Shown piece by piece: positions 28,961 through 29,403 of a stretch of DNA of 29,403 bases. A program made the position numbers and the translations under genes. Under the pieces are notes generated by a model. The model ran no database searches. It was not told where the DNA came from and saw nothing but the letters and a program-made list of their open reading frames with translations. Numbering within the stretch: position 1 is the first letter of the stretch; each line of letters opens with the position of its first letter. The stretch covers positions 1 to 29,403 of the forward strand of contig CAIOSU010000327.1 of assembly GCA_903861055.1 (NCBI GenBank), read 5' to 3'. The stretch is from an uncultured bacterium (GTDB lineage: Bacteria; Bacteroidota; Bacteroidia; Chitinophagales; CAIOSU01).

Positions 28961-29403
28961 ATGAAAAAGTTATTACTCACAACCCTAAGTATACTGCTTA
29001 TAACAGTAGCTGGCTACAGCCAACGTTTTGTATACGTTGATACCGAATATATACTGGACAATGTACCAGAATATAAAGCCGCACAGAAAAAACTGGATGA
29101 TATAGCTGACGGCTGGCGCGCCGAAATTGACAAGCGCTACAAAGATATTGATAACCTATACAAAGCCTACCAAGCAGAGTACATCATTTTACCAGAAGAA
29201 ACCCGCCAACAACGCCAAAAACAAATTGAGAACAGCGAAAAGGCGGTTAAGGAGTACCAAAACCAAAAGTTTGGATACCAAGGCGAGTTGTTTGTAAAAA
29301 AACAAGAACTGGTAAAGCCCATTCAGGATAAGATTTACAACGAAATAAATAAATTGGCCGCCGAAAAAGCCTACGACTTTGTATTTGATAAGGCAAACGG
29401 ACT
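28961..29403 (+). CDS. OmpH/Skp-family periplasmic chaperone, N-terminal part
   Basis: The frame begins MKKLLLTTLSILLITVAGYSQ (a signal peptide of about 21 residues) and runs off the window after 147 codons. The mature part starts RFVYVDTEYILDNVPEYKAAQ, the Skp/OmpH opening strand and helix, followed by a long charged coiled-coil arm (about 45-120, WRAEIDKRYKDIDNLYKAYQ to GELFVKKQELV) and the return segment PIQDKIYNEINKLAAEKAYD. Skp holds unfolded outer-membrane proteins in the periplasm and delivers them to BamA, encoded 28 nt upstream. In many Bacteroidota two such genes follow bamA; the second would be outside the window. Confidence 0.9.
   Translation, partial: MKKLLLTTLSILLITVAGYSQRFVYVDTEYILDNVPEYKAAQKKLDDIADGWRAEIDKRYKDIDNLYKAYQAEYIILPEETRQQRQKQIENSEKAVKEYQNQKFGYQGELFVKKQELVKPIQDKIYNEINKLAAEKAYDFVFDKANG

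Overview
The window looks like chromosomal core DNA from a member of the Bacteroidota with a type IX secretion / gliding system. The evidence is a GldD-like lipoprotein next to a GldE-like CNNM/CBS protein, a PorG (DUF6089)-like outer-membrane protein, a secreted phosphatase with a C-terminal sorting domain of the type IX 'YPNPF' type, a TonB-dependent receptor with a carboxypeptidase-regulatory-like N-domain, the scarcity of Shine-Dalgarno sequences, and several octamers of the Bacteroidota -7 promoter form TAnnTTTG. I cannot name genus or species. No tRNA, rRNA, CRISPR array, insertion sequence or prophage was seen.

Layout. 1-3.9 kb: the C-terminus of MurF, then four leftward genes: an arginase-fold protein with degraded metal ligands, RraA, a CBS-pair/ACT-like protein, and an alpha/beta hydrolase expressed from a recognisable promoter. 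The gap at 2.0-2.3 kb is a mosaic of palindromes and short repeated words. 3.9-8.9 kb: an alkyltransferase-like DNA-damage protein (PAHR type), a purple-acid-phosphatase-like T9SS cargo, an unlisted 42-residue membrane protein on the minus strand, endonuclease III, RecA, and an orphan 71-residue protein. Strong hairpin terminators punctuate this part. 8.9-18.5 kb: an O-methyltransferase, a LysM-rich glucosaminidase overlapping hpt, a C-terminal processing protease, a TonB-dependent outer-membrane barrel and a beta-helix lipoprotein, all rightward. 18.5-20.8 kb: a membrane-anchored patatin-like lipase that probably starts at TTG. 20.8-24.4 kb (leftward): mutY-ssb-gldE-gldD. 24.6-29.4 kb (rightward): porG-uppS-bamA-skp (partial).

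How the genes fit together. The right third is an envelope-biogenesis block. GldD, GldE and PorG serve type IX secretion/gliding, BamA and Skp insert and chaperone outer-membrane proteins, and UppS makes the lipid carrier used by the wall pathway (MurF at the left edge belongs to the same pathway). The phosphatase at 4.4 kb is a plausible cargo of that system, and the TonB receptor a plausible BamA client. A second theme is genome maintenance: ATL, Nth, RecA, SSB and MutY lie within about 21 kb. Most genes are ordinary core genes. The points most worth a second look are the perfect hairpin abutting the porG start, the arginase-like pseudoenzyme, the polytopic patatin, the two small proteins, and the word-like intergenic repeats.
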